A stretch of DNA of 64,000 nucleotides from positions 283,328 to 347,327 of the forward strand of contig NZ_JAGHQX010000005.1 of NCBI RefSeq assembly GCF_017744095.1, read 5' to 3'. The notes under the pieces are model-generated. The model saw only the letters and a program-made list of their open reading frames with translations. It ran no database searches and was not told the origin of the DNA. The DNA is from Shimia sp. R10_1. Its GTDB lineage: Bacteria; Pseudomonadota; Alphaproteobacteria; Rhodobacterales; Rhodobacteraceae. Positions 51,964-60,492 of this stretch are shown here, piece after piece. Made by a program: the position numbers and the translations under genes. The first letter of the stretch is position 1. The number at the start of each line of letters is the position of its first letter.

Positions 51964-52908
51964 TCAATCCCTTGGTGCAGCTGCCCGTCTCAGCCGGTCA
52001 TTGATCGCCAGCCCCAGCCCTGTTTCCGGGATTGGGGACACTGCAATAGGGGCGTCTCCGTCCTGATCAAGCTTGTGCAGGTGGTGGAATAGATTGGCCG
52101 CCGCTTCGGTCAGGTCGCCTGCCGGGCTCAGGTTCAGGGTTGCACCTTCAACCTTGCCAAAGCCCAAAAGCCGCTCGCCAGCCGTGATGTCGGTTGCGTT
52201 CAGTCGCACCGTAGCACCGGGGGCATAGTGGGAGGTCATCTGTCCCGGCGCGGTCAGCGGGGCGTTGTCCGCCCGGCCGGTCACCGGCGCACCCAGTGCG
52301 GCCTCTAATGCTTCCACCGGGAGGCCACCGGGGCGCAGCAGTGTTGGGGTTTCTGACAGCCCGAGAATGGTGGATTCCACGCCCACATCACAGGCCCCGC
52401 CATCCACCACCGCTTCAATCCGGCCTGCGAGCCCAGCAACCACATGCGCAGCCTCTGTGGGGCTGATTTTGCCTGACGGATTGGCGGAGGGCGCGGCAAC
52501 CGGGCCATCAAAGGCCGCAAGCAGGCCCTTTGCCACCGGATGAGCTGGTACGCGGATCGCAAGCGTCGGCAATTCGGCGGTGACGAGCGGTGACAGGCCC
52601 GAATCCGGGCGGATCGGCAGCACCAGCGTCAGGGGACCGGGCCAGAAGGCTGCGGCGATCCGATCTGCGGTGTCGCTCCAAATGACGTAGCGTTTCGCAG
52701 CTTCCACAGTGGCCACATGCACGATCAGCGGGTTGAATCTGGGGCGTCCTTTGGCCTCAAAAATCCGCGCCACGGCGTGGTCCTGACGGGCGTCAGCCCC
52801 CAATCCATACACGGTTTCCGTAGGGAACGCGACCAAACCGCCGCCTGTCAGAACAGTCGCAGCCTCAGCAAAGCCATCGGCGGTGGCGGTTAGGGTTTTG
52901 GTGTCCAA
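51964..52908 (-). CDS. L-threonylcarbamoyladenylate synthase (Sua5/YwlC type)
   Basis: A 314-residue protein with a YrdC domain (residues about 15-205) and a Sua5 C-terminal extension. Landmarks are VAFPTETVYGLGADA (near 28-42), FEAKGRPRFNPLIVHV and APSANPSGKISPT, which bind ATP, bicarbonate and threonine. It makes TC-AMP for the t6A modification of tRNAs decoding ANN codons. No ATG fits; TTG at 52908 has AGGAG about nine bases upstream and is used. It is probably the only such enzyme in the cell, hence essential. Confidence 0.88.
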   Translation of the reverse strand: MDTKTLTATADGFAEAATVLTGGGLVAFPTETVYGLGADARQDHAVARIFEAKGRPRFNPLIVHVATVEAAKRYVIWSDTADRIAAAFWPGPLTLVLPIRPDSGLSPLVTAELPTLAIRVPAHPVAKGLLAAFDGPVAAPSANPSGKISPTEAAHVVAGLAGRIEAVVDGGACDVGVESTILGLSETPTLLRPGGLPVEALEAALGAPVTGRADNAPLTAPGQMTSHYAPGATVRLNATDITAGERLLGFGKVEGATLNLSPAGDLTEAAANLFHHLHKLDQDGDAPIAVSPIPETGLGLAINDRLRRAAAPRD

Positions 52909-53027
52909 CTCAGGGCTCTCCTGTGACGTGGCGTTCCGCTATGATAGGGTCAGCCGCCCCACTATCTTGGCGTTCAAAAGCTGCATACAAGCGTCATTAC
53001 ACAAAGCCAAGCCTGCCGGAGAGACAC

Positions 53028-54749
53028 ATGCCCTTTCGCGCCCCAGTGACTGATTTCCAATTTCTGTTCGACCACGTGGTCGATTTCGCTCAGATCTCTG
53101 CAACCGAACGCTTTGGCGATGCGGACAGCGATACGCGCGATGCCATTCTGGTAGAAGCAGGCAAAATGGTCGAAGAGGTCATGGCGCCCTTGCAACGCAA
53201 CGGCGATCTTGAAGGGGCCGTGCTGGAAAACGGGGTTGTGCGCACCTCTCCGGGCTTTGGTGAGGCTTACAAACAGATTGCGGAAGGCGGCTGGGTCTCC
53301 ACCAGCGCCGATCCGGCCTTTGGCGGCATGGGCCTGCCCCATTCCATCACCACAGCGGTCAACGAAATGATGGCCTCCGGCTGCCTGTCGCTTCAGCTCA
53401 ACCCGCTGATGACACAGGGGCAGATCGAAGCGCTGGAGCATCACGCCTCTGATGAGATCAAAGCAACCTATCTCCCCAAGCTGATCTCAGGTGAATGGGC
53501 CGGCACCATGAACCTGACTGAGCCCGCCGCAGGCTCTGACGTGGGCGCGTTGCGCTCCAAAGCGGAGCCGAACGGCGATGGCTCTTACGCGGTCACCGGC
53601 CAGAAGATCTACATCAGCTGGGGGGACAACGACTTCACCGAAAACGTCTGCCACCTGGTTCTGGCCCGTCTGCCCGATGGTGTGCCCGGCACCAAAGGCA
53701 TCAGCCTCTTCATCGTGCCAAAGTTCCTGCCAGACGAAAACGGCGCGCCCGGTGTGGCCAACACGCTGAAAGTGGTCAGCCTTGAGCACAAAATGGGCCT
53801 GCACGGCTCCCCCACCGCCGTGATGCAATACGACGGGGCCAAAGGCTGGCTGATCGGCCCAGAGCACGGCGGCATGAAAGCCATGTTCACCATGATGAAC
53901 AACGCGCGCCTTGGCGTGGGTGGTCAGGGCGTCGGCACCGCCGAGGCGGCCTATCAGCACGCCCTCAGCTACGCGATGGACCGCACCCAGGGCCGCAGCC
54001 CGATTGAGGGTGGCACCGGCACCATCATGGATCACGCCGATGTGCGCCGCATGCTGACCGGCATGAAGGCCGACATCTTCGCGGCCCGCGCCATCGAAAT
54101 GGCCTGCGCTGTCGCGATTGACATGGGCACCGCCACAGGCGCCGCAGATTGGAAAGCCCGCGCCGCCTTCCTCACCCCGATTTCCAAAGCCTTTGGCACC
54201 GATGTGGGCATGAAAGTCTCGGAGGACGGTGTGCAGGTCCACGGTGGCATGGGTTTCATCGAAGAAACCGGCGCTGCGCAGTTTTATCGCGATGTACGTG
54301 TGACCGCGATCTATGAAGGCACCAACGGTATTCAGGCCATGGATCTTGTGGCACGCAAACTGATGGACGGTGGCGACGCCGCCTACGCCATCCTTGATGA
54401 GATCGAAGATTGCGCCGAAAAAGTGCGTGAAAGCATGGCCGATCTGGCAGAGCCTCTGTGGCAGGCCACCGAAACCCTGCGCGAGGCCACCGAATGGATG
54501 GTGGCACAGGGCGATCTGAACGACCGCTTTGCTGGCTCCGTGCCGTTCCTGCGCGGCTTTGCCCGCGTGCTGGGTGGCTACTACCACCTGCGTGCCGCCA
54601 TTGCGGAGGGCGGCGAAGGTCCACGCAGCAAACTGGCGAAATTCTACATCAAACGCCTGCTGCCAGAGCACGCGGGCGTGCTGGCCCACGCCATGGAAGG
54701 CGCAAGCGATCTCTATGCGCTGAGCCCAGAAGAACTGGGAGCCGCCTGA
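53028..54749 (+). CDS. Acyl-CoA dehydrogenase, DmdC-type four-domain family
   Basis: A 573-residue flavoenzyme. The start MPFRAPVTDFQFLFDHVVDF at 53028 (with GGAGA upstream) matches the N-terminal extension of the DmdC-like clade. MNLTEPAAGSDVGALRSKA and VTGQKIYISWGD are the middle-domain FAD signatures, and RDVRVTAIYEGTNGIQAMDL marks the C-terminal helical domain with the catalytic Glu in YEGTNG. DmdC oxidises 3-methylmercaptopropionyl-CoA in DMSP degradation, but paralogues in Roseobacters act on other acyl-CoAs. There is no DmdB or DmdD beside it, so the specific role is left open. Its stop overlaps the MBL hydrolase start. Confidence 0.87.
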   Translation: MPFRAPVTDFQFLFDHVVDFAQISATERFGDADSDTRDAILVEAGKMVEEVMAPLQRNGDLEGAVLENGVVRTSPGFGEAYKQIAEGGWVSTSADPAFGGMGLPHSITTAVNEMMASGCLSLQLNPLMTQGQIEALEHHASDEIKATYLPKLISGEWAGTMNLTEPAAGSDVGALRSKAEPNGDGSYAVTGQKIYISWGDNDFTENVCHLVLARLPDGVPGTKGISLFIVPKFLPDENGAPGVANTLKVVSLEHKMGLHGSPTAVMQYDGAKGWLIGPEHGGMKAMFTMMNNARLGVGGQGVGTAEAAYQHALSYAMDRTQGRSPIEGGTGTIMDHADVRRMLTGMKADIFAARAIEMACAVAIDMGTATGAADWKARAAFLTPISKAFGTDVGMKVSEDGVQVHGGMGFIEETGAAQFYRDVRVTAIYEGTNGIQAMDLVARKLMDGGDAAYAILDEIEDCAEKVRESMADLAEPLWQATETLREATEWMVAQGDLNDRFAGSVPFLRGFARVLGGYYHLRAAIAEGGEGPRSKLAKFYIKRLLPEHAGVLAHAMEGASDLYALSPEELGAA

Positions 54750-55795
54750 TGGCAGACGGCGCGGCCGGCGGCATCCGCTATCCATGGGACACTCCCCCGG
54801 CAGAGGGGGAGGCCATCACCGTGGCCGAAGGGGTGCTCTGGATGCGCCTGCCGTTGCCTATGAAGCTTGATCACGTCAACATCTACGCGCTGGACGAGGG
54901 CGACAGCTGGACGGTGGTGGACACAGGATTTGACAGCAAGCGATCACGCGCGATCTGGCAAAAGCTGCTTGATGGCCCGCTTGCGGGAAAACCCGTGGGG
55001 CGGGTTGTCGTGACCCACCACCACCCCGATCACGTTGGCCTTGCGGGCTGGTTTCAGTCCGCACATGGCGCGGAGCTCTGGACCACCCGCACGGCTTGGC
55101 TGTTTGCCCGTATGCTTCAGCTCGATGAACAGGCTTTGCCGCGTCAGGAAACGCTGGATTTCTATCGTGCTTGCGGCATGGACGAAGAGATTTTCCAGAA
55201 ACGTGCCAGCGAACGCCCCTTCAATTTTGCTGATATGGTCGCGCCTATGCCGCTTGGCTTTAAGCGCGTCAAACAGGATGATGTGATCCGCATGGGCGGA
55301 CGCGACTGGGATGTGCATATCGGCAACGGCCATGCACCAGAGCACGCCACTTTCTGGAGCCGTGATGATCATCTGGTGCTCTCCGGCGATCAGATCCTAC
55401 CGTCCATCAGCTCCAACATCGGCGTCTACGCCACAGAGCCAGAGGCCGATCCGGTGGCCGACTGGCTGGAGGCCTGTGAACGGCTGGCGACCTACGCGCG
55501 GGAGGACCAGCTGATTCTTGGCGGCCACAAACTGCCCTTCACTGGCGCGCCAACCCGCATGCGCCAACTGATCGACAACCACCACGGCGCGCTCGACCGC
55601 TTGAAAGATCACTTGGACGATCCGAAAACCGCAGGTGAATGCTTTCCGCCTTTGTTCAAACGCACCATTGATGAAGGGGCCTATGGCCTCGCCTTGGTGG
55701 AGGCCCTTGCTCATTTGAACCATCTCTACCAGATTGGGGAGATAAGCCGGACAATGCGCGAAGATGGCGCCTACGTCTGGCAGAGGATCAAATAA
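54749..55795 (+). CDS. Metallo-beta-lactamase fold hydrolase
   Basis: A 348-residue protein. The zinc motif is VTHHHPDHVGLAG (HxHxDH, near residues 85-97), with further ligands in GNGHAPEH, LVLSGDQ and a late GGHK. The ATG overlaps the acyl-CoA dehydrogenase stop by one base. Proteins of this kind hydrolyse thioesters, lactones or lactams. Because it is coupled to an acyl-CoA dehydrogenase, an acyl-CoA thioesterase or lactonase role in the same pathway is a reasonable guess. A longer N-terminus is open upstream but lies inside the dehydrogenase gene. Confidence 0.85.
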   Translation: MADGAAGGIRYPWDTPPAEGEAITVAEGVLWMRLPLPMKLDHVNIYALDEGDSWTVVDTGFDSKRSRAIWQKLLDGPLAGKPVGRVVVTHHHPDHVGLAGWFQSAHGAELWTTRTAWLFARMLQLDEQALPRQETLDFYRACGMDEEIFQKRASERPFNFADMVAPMPLGFKRVKQDDVIRMGGRDWDVHIGNGHAPEHATFWSRDDHLVLSGDQILPSISSNIGVYATEPEADPVADWLEACERLATYAREDQLILGGHKLPFTGAPTRMRQLIDNHHGALDRLKDHLDDPKTAGECFPPLFKRTIDEGAYGLALVEALAHLNHLYQIGEISRTMREDGAYVWQRIK

Positions 55796-55805
55796 GGCAG
55801 CTTTT

Positions 55806-56255
55806 ATGAGCGAAGACATCAAGACCACAGCAGAGGCAGCAGAGGCTGCGGCTCTGCCGCGCCGCCGTGAGGTACATTCCAATCCAGACGTGGCAGAGGT
55901 CGAGGTGCCCGAAAAGGTCGCCAAGGAACCCGTGCAATCCAAAAGCGCAGCGGAATGGGCCTATGAGCGGCTGATCCTCTATATCCAGAACTTTGAAAAG
56001 CAGCTGGATGAATCCCACGAAGTTGCCATGGGTTTTGTCGGCGGTGAGGCCGGTGTACTGCGGATCGAGGGCATGGGCTATTTTGATCCTGACATTGTGA
56101 CCTTCTACGGTACCGACTCAAGCGGCATCAAAACCCAGCTGGTACAGCATGTGAGCCAGCTCAATGTGATGCTGCGTGCATTGCCCAAACCCAGCGATGA
56201 TCGCGAGGCCCCCACGCGCATCGGTTTCCGCCTTGCAGAAGGGCTGAAGAAGTAG
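55806..56255 (+). CDS. DUF6173-like hypothetical protein
   Basis: A 149-residue soluble acidic protein. The first 55 residues look disordered (Ala/Glu-rich, with RRREVHSNPDVAEVEVP). The rest is an ordered domain with AAEWAYERLILYIQNFEKQL and a strand-rich part (VGGEAGVLRIEGMGYFDPDIVTFYG). I believe this is the family catalogued as DUF6173 but am not certain. It starts 10 bases after the MBL hydrolase gene, so it is likely in that operon. No function can be named. Confidence 0.65.
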   Translation: MSEDIKTTAEAAEAAALPRRREVHSNPDVAEVEVPEKVAKEPVQSKSAAEWAYERLILYIQNFEKQLDESHEVAMGFVGGEAGVLRIEGMGYFDPDIVTFYGTDSSGIKTQLVQHVSQLNVMLRALPKPSDDREAPTRIGFRLAEGLKK

Positions 56256-56370
56256 GCGCGCGGCCCGTGCGTCATTTTGTGTCGCCTTTCACCGGGCTTG
56301 CTTTGCGCAGGCAGGGTGACAGGTGATGCTGAATCAGCTATCCAAAACGTAAGCGACAGGAGGAATGACC

Positions 56371-56505
56371 ATGGCAGAACACAAACACGGCTCGATGGAT
56401 ATCGAAGTTCAGGAAAAAACCTTTGCAGGCTTTATCAAAGCTTCTGTGTATGTGGCCGCTGGCAGCATTGGCATTCTGGTCTTCTTGGCGCTCTTCAACA
56501 GCTAA
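56371..56505 (+). CDS. aa3-type cytochrome c oxidase subunit IV
   Basis: A 44-residue gene: MAEHKHGSMDIEVQEKTFAG, then FIKASVYVAAGSIGILVFLA and a short polar tail. A polar N-terminus with a histidine pair, the conserved Q-E-K-T-F-x-G-F turn and a single membrane helix are the signature of the small fourth subunit of alphaproteobacterial aa3 oxidases. AGGAGG lies 6-7 bases before ATG. The large subunits are not in the window, so the gene is unlinked from the oxidase operon, as is common. The subunit is peripheral and not needed for catalysis in related species. Confidence 0.88.
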   Translation: MAEHKHGSMDIEVQEKTFAGFIKASVYVAAGSIGILVFLALFNS

Positions 56506-56545
56506 GGTCTAAAGGGCCGCATTCGGGCCACAGAGGTGCCCCCTC

Positions 56546-57181
56546 ATGATCAGAACTCTTCGTATGATGGCGCTGGCTTTGCTGGCGCTTTCTGTTGCGG
56601 CTTGTACCATTCGCAATCCGGTGGAGACCAACGCACCCGACCGTGACGTTGCTGCGGCGCGGTATGCGCATTCCGGTCCCAAACAGCTGACGCTCTATAC
56701 CATGGTGTCCAATGACAATGGGGCAGGGGCGCACAGTTCTCTATTGATCAACGCCAGCGAACGTGTGGCTTTTGATCCGGCTGGCTCGTTTCGTACCGAA
56801 GGCATCATCGCCAAAAATGACGTGGTCTACGGCATGTCACCTTACCTTGTGGATCAATACACCCGCTTCCATGCACGCGAGACCTTCCATGTCGTTGTGC
56901 AGTCTCTGGACGTCAGTCCAGAGGTCGCCGAACTGGCACTTCGTAAGGCGCAGTCTCTTGGTCCGGTGTTGGAATCCCAATGTGCGCTGACCACCTCGCA
57001 GTTGCTGTCGAGTTTGCCGGGGTTTGAAGATGCGCCGGGCACGTTTTCGCCGCTTAAGCTGAGCGAGTATTTCGCGGCCAAAGGGGCGAGCTATGATCGT
57101 CTGTTTGAATATGACGACGCGGACAAATCCAAAGTTCTTGCGGCTTTTGTGCCGGAATATGAGCGCGCGGCGACCAACTGA
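56546..57181 (+). CDS. Lipoprotein, possible permuted papain-fold (YiiX/LRAT-like) domain
   Basis: A 211-residue lipoprotein; the signal MIRTLRMMALALLALSVAAC ends in lipobox VAAC (Cys20). The mature part contains GAHSSLLINASERVAFDPAG (His in the first strand) and, about 80 residues later, ESQCALTTSQLLSSLPG, where the Cys leads a helix. His-first then Cys order is the permuted NlpC/P60 (YiiX/LRAT-like) layout, suggesting a peptidase, amidase or acyltransferase activity at the envelope. This is an inference from two short motifs. It lies 40 bases after the oxidase subunit gene. Confidence 0.65.
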   Translation: MIRTLRMMALALLALSVAACTIRNPVETNAPDRDVAAARYAHSGPKQLTLYTMVSNDNGAGAHSSLLINASERVAFDPAGSFRTEGIIAKNDVVYGMSPYLVDQYTRFHARETFHVVVQSLDVSPEVAELALRKAQSLGPVLESQCALTTSQLLSSLPGFEDAPGTFSPLKLSEYFAAKGASYDRLFEYDDADKSKVLAAFVPEYERAATN

Positions 57182-57230
57182 TCTGCGCACGTTAACCATG
57201 AATTTTCGGAAGTTCTGTGCGTGAAATGCC

Positions 57231-57271
57231 ACCGACGCAATACCGTAGGGATACCGACGCGATACCGACGT
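57231..57271. repeat. Short tandem repeat (GATACCGACG units)
   Basis: GATACCGACGC (57250-57260) is followed directly by GATACCGACGT (57261-57271). A diverged upstream copy, ACCGACGCAATACCG (57231-57245), precedes them. The block sits between the lipoprotein and azlD genes. No function is apparent. Confidence 0.55.
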
Positions 57272-57278
57272 GTGATTT

Positions 57279-57599
57279 TCAGAGGATTTGCAGCCCGCCA
57301 AAAAGGGTTAACGCACCGACGAGGATCGCCCAAAGAATGTTTTTGGTGACGTAGCCGGTGACCAGCGTCGCCGCCGCTGCCGCCATCCGCGCAGGGTCAG
57401 GCTCGCCCCCTGTGGCGCTTGGCCAGATCACCAGCGGAGCCACAAGACCGGGCAGCACCGCAACAGCGGTGTAGCGCAGGTGGCGCAGCACCCACTCGGG
57501 CATTTGCCGGTCGCCGATGATGCCCAGAAACACGTAGCGCAGCCCAAAACTGCCGATCCCCATGCAAATGATGATGATCCAGGTCGTGGCCTCATTCAT
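57279..57599 (-). CDS. azlD: AzlD-type branched-chain amino acid export subunit
   Basis: A 106-residue protein with four hydrophobic helices. IICMGIGSFGLRYVFL, RHLRYTAVAVLPGLVAPLV and the ILWAILVGALTLF end are typical of AzlD. It forms a complex with AzlC that exports branched-chain amino acids or related compounds. The ATG overlaps the azlC stop (ATGA at 57596-57599), so the two are coupled. Confidence 0.85.
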   Translation of the reverse strand: MNEATTWIIIICMGIGSFGLRYVFLGIIGDRQMPEWVLRHLRYTAVAVLPGLVAPLVIWPSATGGEPDPARMAAAAATLVTGYVTKNILWAILVGALTLFGGLQIL

Positions 57600-58312
57600 T
57601 TGGAATCCCTCGCTTTTTCGGTGCGCCGCTCAACTTCAGCTCCGGTGATCATTCCTGCCGCAGCGGCCACCATCAGCCCGAGGTTCCAAGGCAGGAAGGC
57701 GAATGTCAGCGCCGTGATGACCGAGACCACCGCCGCCAGAACATGGGCTTTGGTGCGTAGCATCGGCCCGATCATCGCCAGAAACGTGATCGGCACCGCA
57801 AAATCCAACGCAAAGGAAGGCGGAATGGCCTGCCCCACCACCGCGCCCACCAATGTGGCGGCGTACCAGACTGGAAATACAGGGGTAATGGAGCCCACAA
57901 AGTAAGAGAACTTTTGCCCCAGCGTCATTTCAGTACGCTTCTCAAACTCAATGATTGCAAGGGCATAGCTCTGATCGACCAAGCCATAAGCGACGAAGGC
58001 CCGTCGCCAGAAAGGCAGGCCCCCAAAGTGTGGTGTCAGCGATGCCGAGTACATCGCCATGCGCAGATTTACGGTCAGCGCGGAGGCAATCACAACAACA
58101 GTCGGCGCGTTTTCCGCCATAAGCTGCAGCGCGGTGAATTGGGCCGCGCCGGCAATGACAACCACTGAAAAAGCAAGGGTTTGCAAGACAGGGAGCCCCG
58201 CTTCCGTGGCCACCACCCCAAACAGCAAAGCAAAGGGCCCAACCACCAACAGGAAGGGCAGACCATGGCGAAAGCCGCGCATAAACTCGGTGCGATCAAA
58301 GAAAGATGTCAT
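57596..58312 (-). CDS. azlC: AzlC family branched-chain amino acid exporter
   Basis: A 238-residue inner-membrane protein. RGFRHGLPFLLVVGPFALLFG at the start and FSVVVIAGAAQFTALQLM, VNLRMAMYSASLTPH and GLVDQSYALAI are the AzlC signatures; the frame has about six to seven helices. The start at 58312 is chosen over a TTG four codons upstream. It is paired with azlD downstream and no regulator is adjacent. Confidence 0.88.
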   Translation of the reverse strand: MTSFFDRTEFMRGFRHGLPFLLVVGPFALLFGVVATEAGLPVLQTLAFSVVVIAGAAQFTALQLMAENAPTVVVIASALTVNLRMAMYSASLTPHFGGLPFWRRAFVAYGLVDQSYALAIIEFEKRTEMTLGQKFSYFVGSITPVFPVWYAATLVGAVVGQAIPPSFALDFAVPITFLAMIGPMLRTKAHVLAAVVSVITALTFAFLPWNLGLMVAAAAGMITGAEVERRTEKARDSK

Positions 58313-58458
58313 GAGGTCCGCCAAGCAAACAAAGCATGCAACGCCTAACCAACTCAGGGCAGGGTTGCAATGGATTGAACAGACGCAAACGTGTTGGATT
58401 GATGGTGGTCATTCTCGGGAAAGCTGATTAGGTTTCAATGCGATGTGGAGGATGTTTC

Positions 58459-59346
58459 ATGGCAGATGCACCAGAGACAGCGGGCTATTTGATTGCGCCA
58501 AACCCCAAAGCGCCGCGTTTGACGCGGGCGGTTATGGGCACCGATCAATTTGGGCAAGCGACTGAAATCTCGGTTGTGGAAGAGCGCCCCCTGACCATCT
58601 ACCTCAACAGCCGCGAGATCGTGACGGCAATGACCATTGGGGATCATCCAGTCTATCTCGCTCTTGGGTTTTTGCTCAACCAAGGCATGCTTAAGCCGTC
58701 AGACAAAGTGACAGGCGTGGATTATGACGAAGAGCTTGAAGTTGTCGTGGTGCGCACCGAAGCGCAAACAAATCACGAAGAAAAGCTCAAGAAAAAGACC
58801 CGCACATCCGGCTGCGCTGTCGGAACAGTCTTTGGCGATATGATGGAAGGCTTAGACGGGGTCACCCTGTCCAAGACCGCAGTGCGCACCAGCGATCTTT
58901 ACACTCTGGCGCATAAAATCAATCGCACCCCTTCTCTTTATCTGGAGGCGGGGGCTATCCATGGCACGGTGTTGTGTCAGGGGGCGCAACCCCTTGTTTA
59001 TATGGAAGATGTAGGACGCCACAACGCTGTGGATAAGATCGCCGGATGGATGTTTCAGGAAGGCGTCAGCGCAGAGGACAAGGTGCTTTATACCACGGGG
59101 CGGCTGACCTCAGAAATGGTGATCAAATGTGCGTTGATGGGCATTCCTGTTCTGGCTTCGCGGTCTGGATTCACCGCGTGGGGCGTTGAAATTGCACAAC
59201 AGGTTGGCTTGACCCTGATTGGCCGCATGCGAGGGCAGCGGTTTGTATGTTTGAGCGGAGAGGAGCGTCTCGTGCGAGATGCCGATCCGCACAGCGTCCC
59301 GCAAGAACCTCGCAAACAAGGACGCAAAGGCGGAGAAACAGCGTGA
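58459..59346 (+). CDS. fdhD: Formate dehydrogenase accessory sulfurtransferase FdhD
   Basis: A 295-residue cytosolic protein. FdhD landmarks are EERPLTIYLNSREIVTAM, LALGFLLNQGML, VYMEDVGRHNAVDKIAGWM and TTGRLTSEMVIKCA. It carries sulfur from a cysteine desulfurase to the molybdenum cofactor of formate dehydrogenase. The catalytic loop reads RTSGCAVGTV, so it has one cysteine where the E. coli protein has a CxxC. GGAGG precedes the ATG at 58459. It leads the fdhD-mobA-mobB-moeA run, in which each of the first three genes overlaps or nearly touches the next. Formate dehydrogenase subunits are not in the window. Confidence 0.9.
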   Translation: MADAPETAGYLIAPNPKAPRLTRAVMGTDQFGQATEISVVEERPLTIYLNSREIVTAMTIGDHPVYLALGFLLNQGMLKPSDKVTGVDYDEELEVVVVRTEAQTNHEEKLKKKTRTSGCAVGTVFGDMMEGLDGVTLSKTAVRTSDLYTLAHKINRTPSLYLEAGAIHGTVLCQGAQPLVYMEDVGRHNAVDKIAGWMFQEGVSAEDKVLYTTGRLTSEMVIKCALMGIPVLASRSGFTAWGVEIAQQVGLTLIGRMRGQRFVCLSGEERLVRDADPHSVPQEPRKQGRKGGETA

Positions 59347-59966
59347 AGCAACCTTTGGGAGTGATCCTCGCCGGCGGGCAGGCCACACGCATGGGCGGTG
59401 GTGACAAAGGCCGCCTGATGCTTGGGGATCGCAGTATCTTACAGCATGTCATTGACCGGTTGGAGCCGCAGGTCGCGGGGCTTGCGCTGAATGCCAATGG
59501 CGATCCTGCGCGGTTTGAAGACTTGGCTTTGCCAGTGGTGCCGGACTCTCTTGCAGAGTACCCGGGCCCTCTCGCGGGTGTCCTTGCGGGCCTTGATTGG
59601 GCCGCGGAGCAAGGCGCTGATGCCATCGTCACGGCTGCGGCTGACACCCCGTTTTTTCCATGCGATTTGGTCCCGCGTTTGCTTTTGGCTTCCGAGCAGG
59701 CAGACCATCCGATTGCTCTCGCAGCGTCAGGTCAGTCTGGTGCTAAAGTCTGGCGACAGCCAACATTTGGGCTTTGGCCGGTTGCGCTGCGTGATGACTT
59801 GCGAAACGCATTGAAAGACGGTCTGAGAAAAGTGGTGCTGTGGACGGATAAGCACAACGCTGGTGAAGCCACATTCATGCATAACGGGTTGGATCCGTTC
59901 TTTAATGTCAACACCCCGGAGGACCTGAAAGAGGCGCGCCGGATGTCTGGAGAGGCCGAAGAGTGA
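59343..59966 (+). CDS. mobA: Molybdenum cofactor guanylyltransferase MobA
   Basis: A 207-residue nucleotidyltransferase; the GTP loop is GVILAGGQATRMGGGDKGRL (near residues 6-25) and the metal site is TAAADTPFFPCDL. It attaches GMP to molybdopterin to give the guanine dinucleotide cofactor used by formate dehydrogenases and other DMSO-reductase-family enzymes. The start is GTG at 59343, overlapping the fdhD stop as GTGA with GGAG upstream. The frame is open further upstream but within fdhD. Confidence 0.92.
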   Translation: MKQPLGVILAGGQATRMGGGDKGRLMLGDRSILQHVIDRLEPQVAGLALNANGDPARFEDLALPVVPDSLAEYPGPLAGVLAGLDWAAEQGADAIVTAAADTPFFPCDLVPRLLLASEQADHPIALAASGQSGAKVWRQPTFGLWPVALRDDLRNALKDGLRKVVLWTDKHNAGEATFMHNGLDPFFNVNTPEDLKEARRMSGEAEE

Positions 59967-60457
59967 AGCAGGTTTATGGCGTGGTCGGTTGGAAGAATTC
60001 CGGCAAGACAGGGTTGATGGAGCGTTTGGTGGCCGAAATTACGGGGCGCGGATTTTCGGTTTCGACCATCAAACATGCGCACCATAGTTTCGACGTGGAC
60101 CAGCCCGGAAAAGATAGTCATCGGCACCGGGTTGCGGGCGCGAGCGAAGTGTTGTTGGCAAGCGGTACGCGTTGGGCTTTGATGCATGAACTGCGTGACG
60201 CAGAGGAGCCGCCACTCTCAGAATTGTTGGAGAAACTCGCACCCGTCGATTTGATCTTGATTGAAGGTTATAAACGCGACAATCACCGCAAGGTCGAAGC
60301 GCACCGCGCGGTGACTGGCAATCCGCTGATAGCGCCGGACGACCTGACTGTGCGCGCGATTGCTTCAGACACGTCGCTTGAAATTGATCGGCCGGTGATA
60401 GATTTGAATGACACTACCGCGATCGCAGATTTTATTCTCGCTGATCTTGGAATGTAG
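59963..60457 (+). CDS. mobB: Molybdopterin-guanine dinucleotide biosynthesis protein MobB
   Basis: A 164-residue P-loop protein: YGVVGWKNSGKTGLMERLV (Walker A, residues 4-22), a KHAHHSFDVDQPGKDSHRH region with metal-binding histidines, and LILIEGYKRD as Walker B. It binds GTP and assists MobA. A GTG start overlaps the mobA stop as GTGA. The set mobA-mobB-moeA is contiguous. Confidence 0.92.
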   Translation: MKQVYGVVGWKNSGKTGLMERLVAEITGRGFSVSTIKHAHHSFDVDQPGKDSHRHRVAGASEVLLASGTRWALMHELRDAEEPPLSELLEKLAPVDLILIEGYKRDNHRKVEAHRAVTGNPLIAPDDLTVRAIASDTSLEIDRPVIDLNDTTAIADFILADLGM

Positions 60458-60492
60458 ACGCTGTTTCAGGTGGTTGCCGGGAGGGTATAACT

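Noticed and set aside
53028..54749. Assignment as the DMSP-pathway enzyme DmdC proper
   Set aside because: Roseobacters have several close paralogues and the neighbouring DmdB/DmdD genes are missing; only the family is claimed.
53487..54785. A 432-codon minus-strand frame opposite the acyl-CoA dehydrogenase gene
   Set aside because: Shadow of a well-conserved enzyme; His/Gly/Ala-rich text without motifs.
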